Made by a program: the position numbers and the translations under genes. A DNA stretch of 64,000 nucleotides from Vannielia sp. (GTDB lineage Bacteria; Pseudomonadota; Alphaproteobacteria; Rhodobacterales; Rhodobacteraceae). The DNA lies in NCBI RefSeq assembly GCF_029212645.1, contig NZ_JARGND010000013.1, positions 1-64,000 of the forward strand, given 5' to 3'. Positions 63,681-64,000 of this stretch are shown here, piece by piece. A model generated the notes under the pieces. The model had not been told where the DNA came from. It saw only the letters and a list, made by a program, of their open reading frames with translations, and made no database searches. Numbering within the stretch: the stretch's first letter is position 1; the number at the start of each line of letters is the position of its first letter.

Positions 63681-64000
63681 TCAGACCGAGAGTTTCTTGA
63701 AGATCGGCTCGGGAACCGCGCGGATGATCGACATGATGTAGCGCCAGAAGAACGGGGTATAAAGCACGTTGCGCCCCTTGCGACCGGCTTTCAGCATATG
63801 GGCGGCGACCTGATCGGGGGAGGCGACGAGGAACATGCCTTCGACATCCCATGTCATCGCGGTGTCCACGAAACCGGGCTTCACGGTCATCACATGCACG
63901 CCTTTGCGGCCCAAACGGTTGCGCAGGCCGGAAAGATAGGTGGCGAAGCCCGATTTGGCGGCGCCGTAGACGTAATTGCCGATGCGTCCGCGATCTCCGG
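63681..64000 (-). CDS. SDR-family reductase, DprE2-like (partial, cut by window end)
   Basis: The minus-strand gene continues past position 64000; only its C-terminal part is visible. It retains the SDR catalytic pair in NYVYGAAKSGFATYL (Tyr and Lys) and VKPGFVDTAMTWD. The ending FWRYIMSIIRAVPEPIFKKL resembles decaprenylphosphoryl-2-keto-ribose reductase (DprE2). With the HAD-UbiA gene nearby it suggests decaprenyl-phospho-arabinose synthesis. Its start and any dprE1 partner lie outside the window. Confidence 0.72.
   Translation of the reverse strand, partial: GDRGRIGNYVYGAAKSGFATYLSGLRNRLGRKGVHVMTVKPGFVDTAMTWDVEGMFLVASPDQVAAHMLKAGRKGRNVLYTPFFWRYIMSIIRAVPEPIFKKLSV

Overview
The window reads as chromosomal DNA of a marine alphaproteobacterium of the Rhodobacteraceae (Roseobacter group). 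It is GC-rich with strong G/C at third codon positions and many GTG and TTG starts. It has a MipZ division ParA, a decaprenyl-type prenyl diphosphate synthase, DUF1244 and DUF465 proteins, a complete tol-pal/ybgF-tilS-ftsH string and an alphaproteobacterial tad/cpa pilus locus. The species cannot be fixed from sequence reading alone. About 60 protein genes and one tRNA (Trp) are supported. I see no rRNA, CRISPR array, prophage or intact insertion sequence.

Layout. 0-8 kb: zntB-like transporter, tRNA-Trp, ETF-ubiquinone oxidoreductase, TPR protein overlapping ispE, polyprenyl synthase, DUF2007 protein and a TrmN6-like methyltransferase. 8-20 kb: DUF465 protein, EamA exporter, DUF1244 protein, N-formylglutamate amidohydrolase, pyk, rpmI-rplT and pheS/pheT, the last two split by three accessory genes. 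20-24 kb: GST, mscL, an Lrp regulator, a membrane protein and mipZ. 24-33 kb: tolQRAB-pal-ybgF-tilS-ftsH, the envelope-constriction operon followed by tRNA-lysidine synthase and the membrane protease. 33-43 kb: membrane protein, MOSC protein, fhs-folD (one-carbon metabolism), the PdeM/Lhr-type helicase DNA-repair pair, a MarR regulator and a Tad-associated AAA+ ATPase.

43-60 kb is the tad (Flp pilus) region. Transcribed leftward, it runs flp2, flp1, cpaB, cpaC, an OmpA-like lipoprotein, cpaE/tadZ, cpaF/tadA, tadB and tadC, then two TadD-like lipoproteins, the cpaA/tadV prepilin peptidase and the AAA+ ATPase. A divergent polytopic GT-C-like protein lies among these last genes. The locus is interrupted between tadC and tadD by about 3 kb of accessory DNA. 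That segment holds an Xre/RES toxin-antitoxin pair and a formate/nitrite-type transporter. The transporter is flanked by an intact tadC 3' end on one side and a decayed duplicate of the same 3' end plus terminator on the other. No tadE/F/G pseudopilin genes occur in the window.

60-64 kb: lytic transglycosylase, a HAD-UbiA fusion resembling decaprenyl-phosphate phosphoribosyltransferases, a VOC protein, a SHOCT protein and, cut by the window end, an SDR resembling DprE2. The last items suggest polyprenyl-phospho-arabinose synthesis, which is inference.

The most unusual signals are: a 64-bp element with four 11-bp direct units that occurs twice, 47 kb apart; the duplicated tadC end around the transporter islet; the Tad-linked AAA+ ATPase of unknown function; and Flp pilins carrying Asp-Trp where the family usually has Glu-Tyr.
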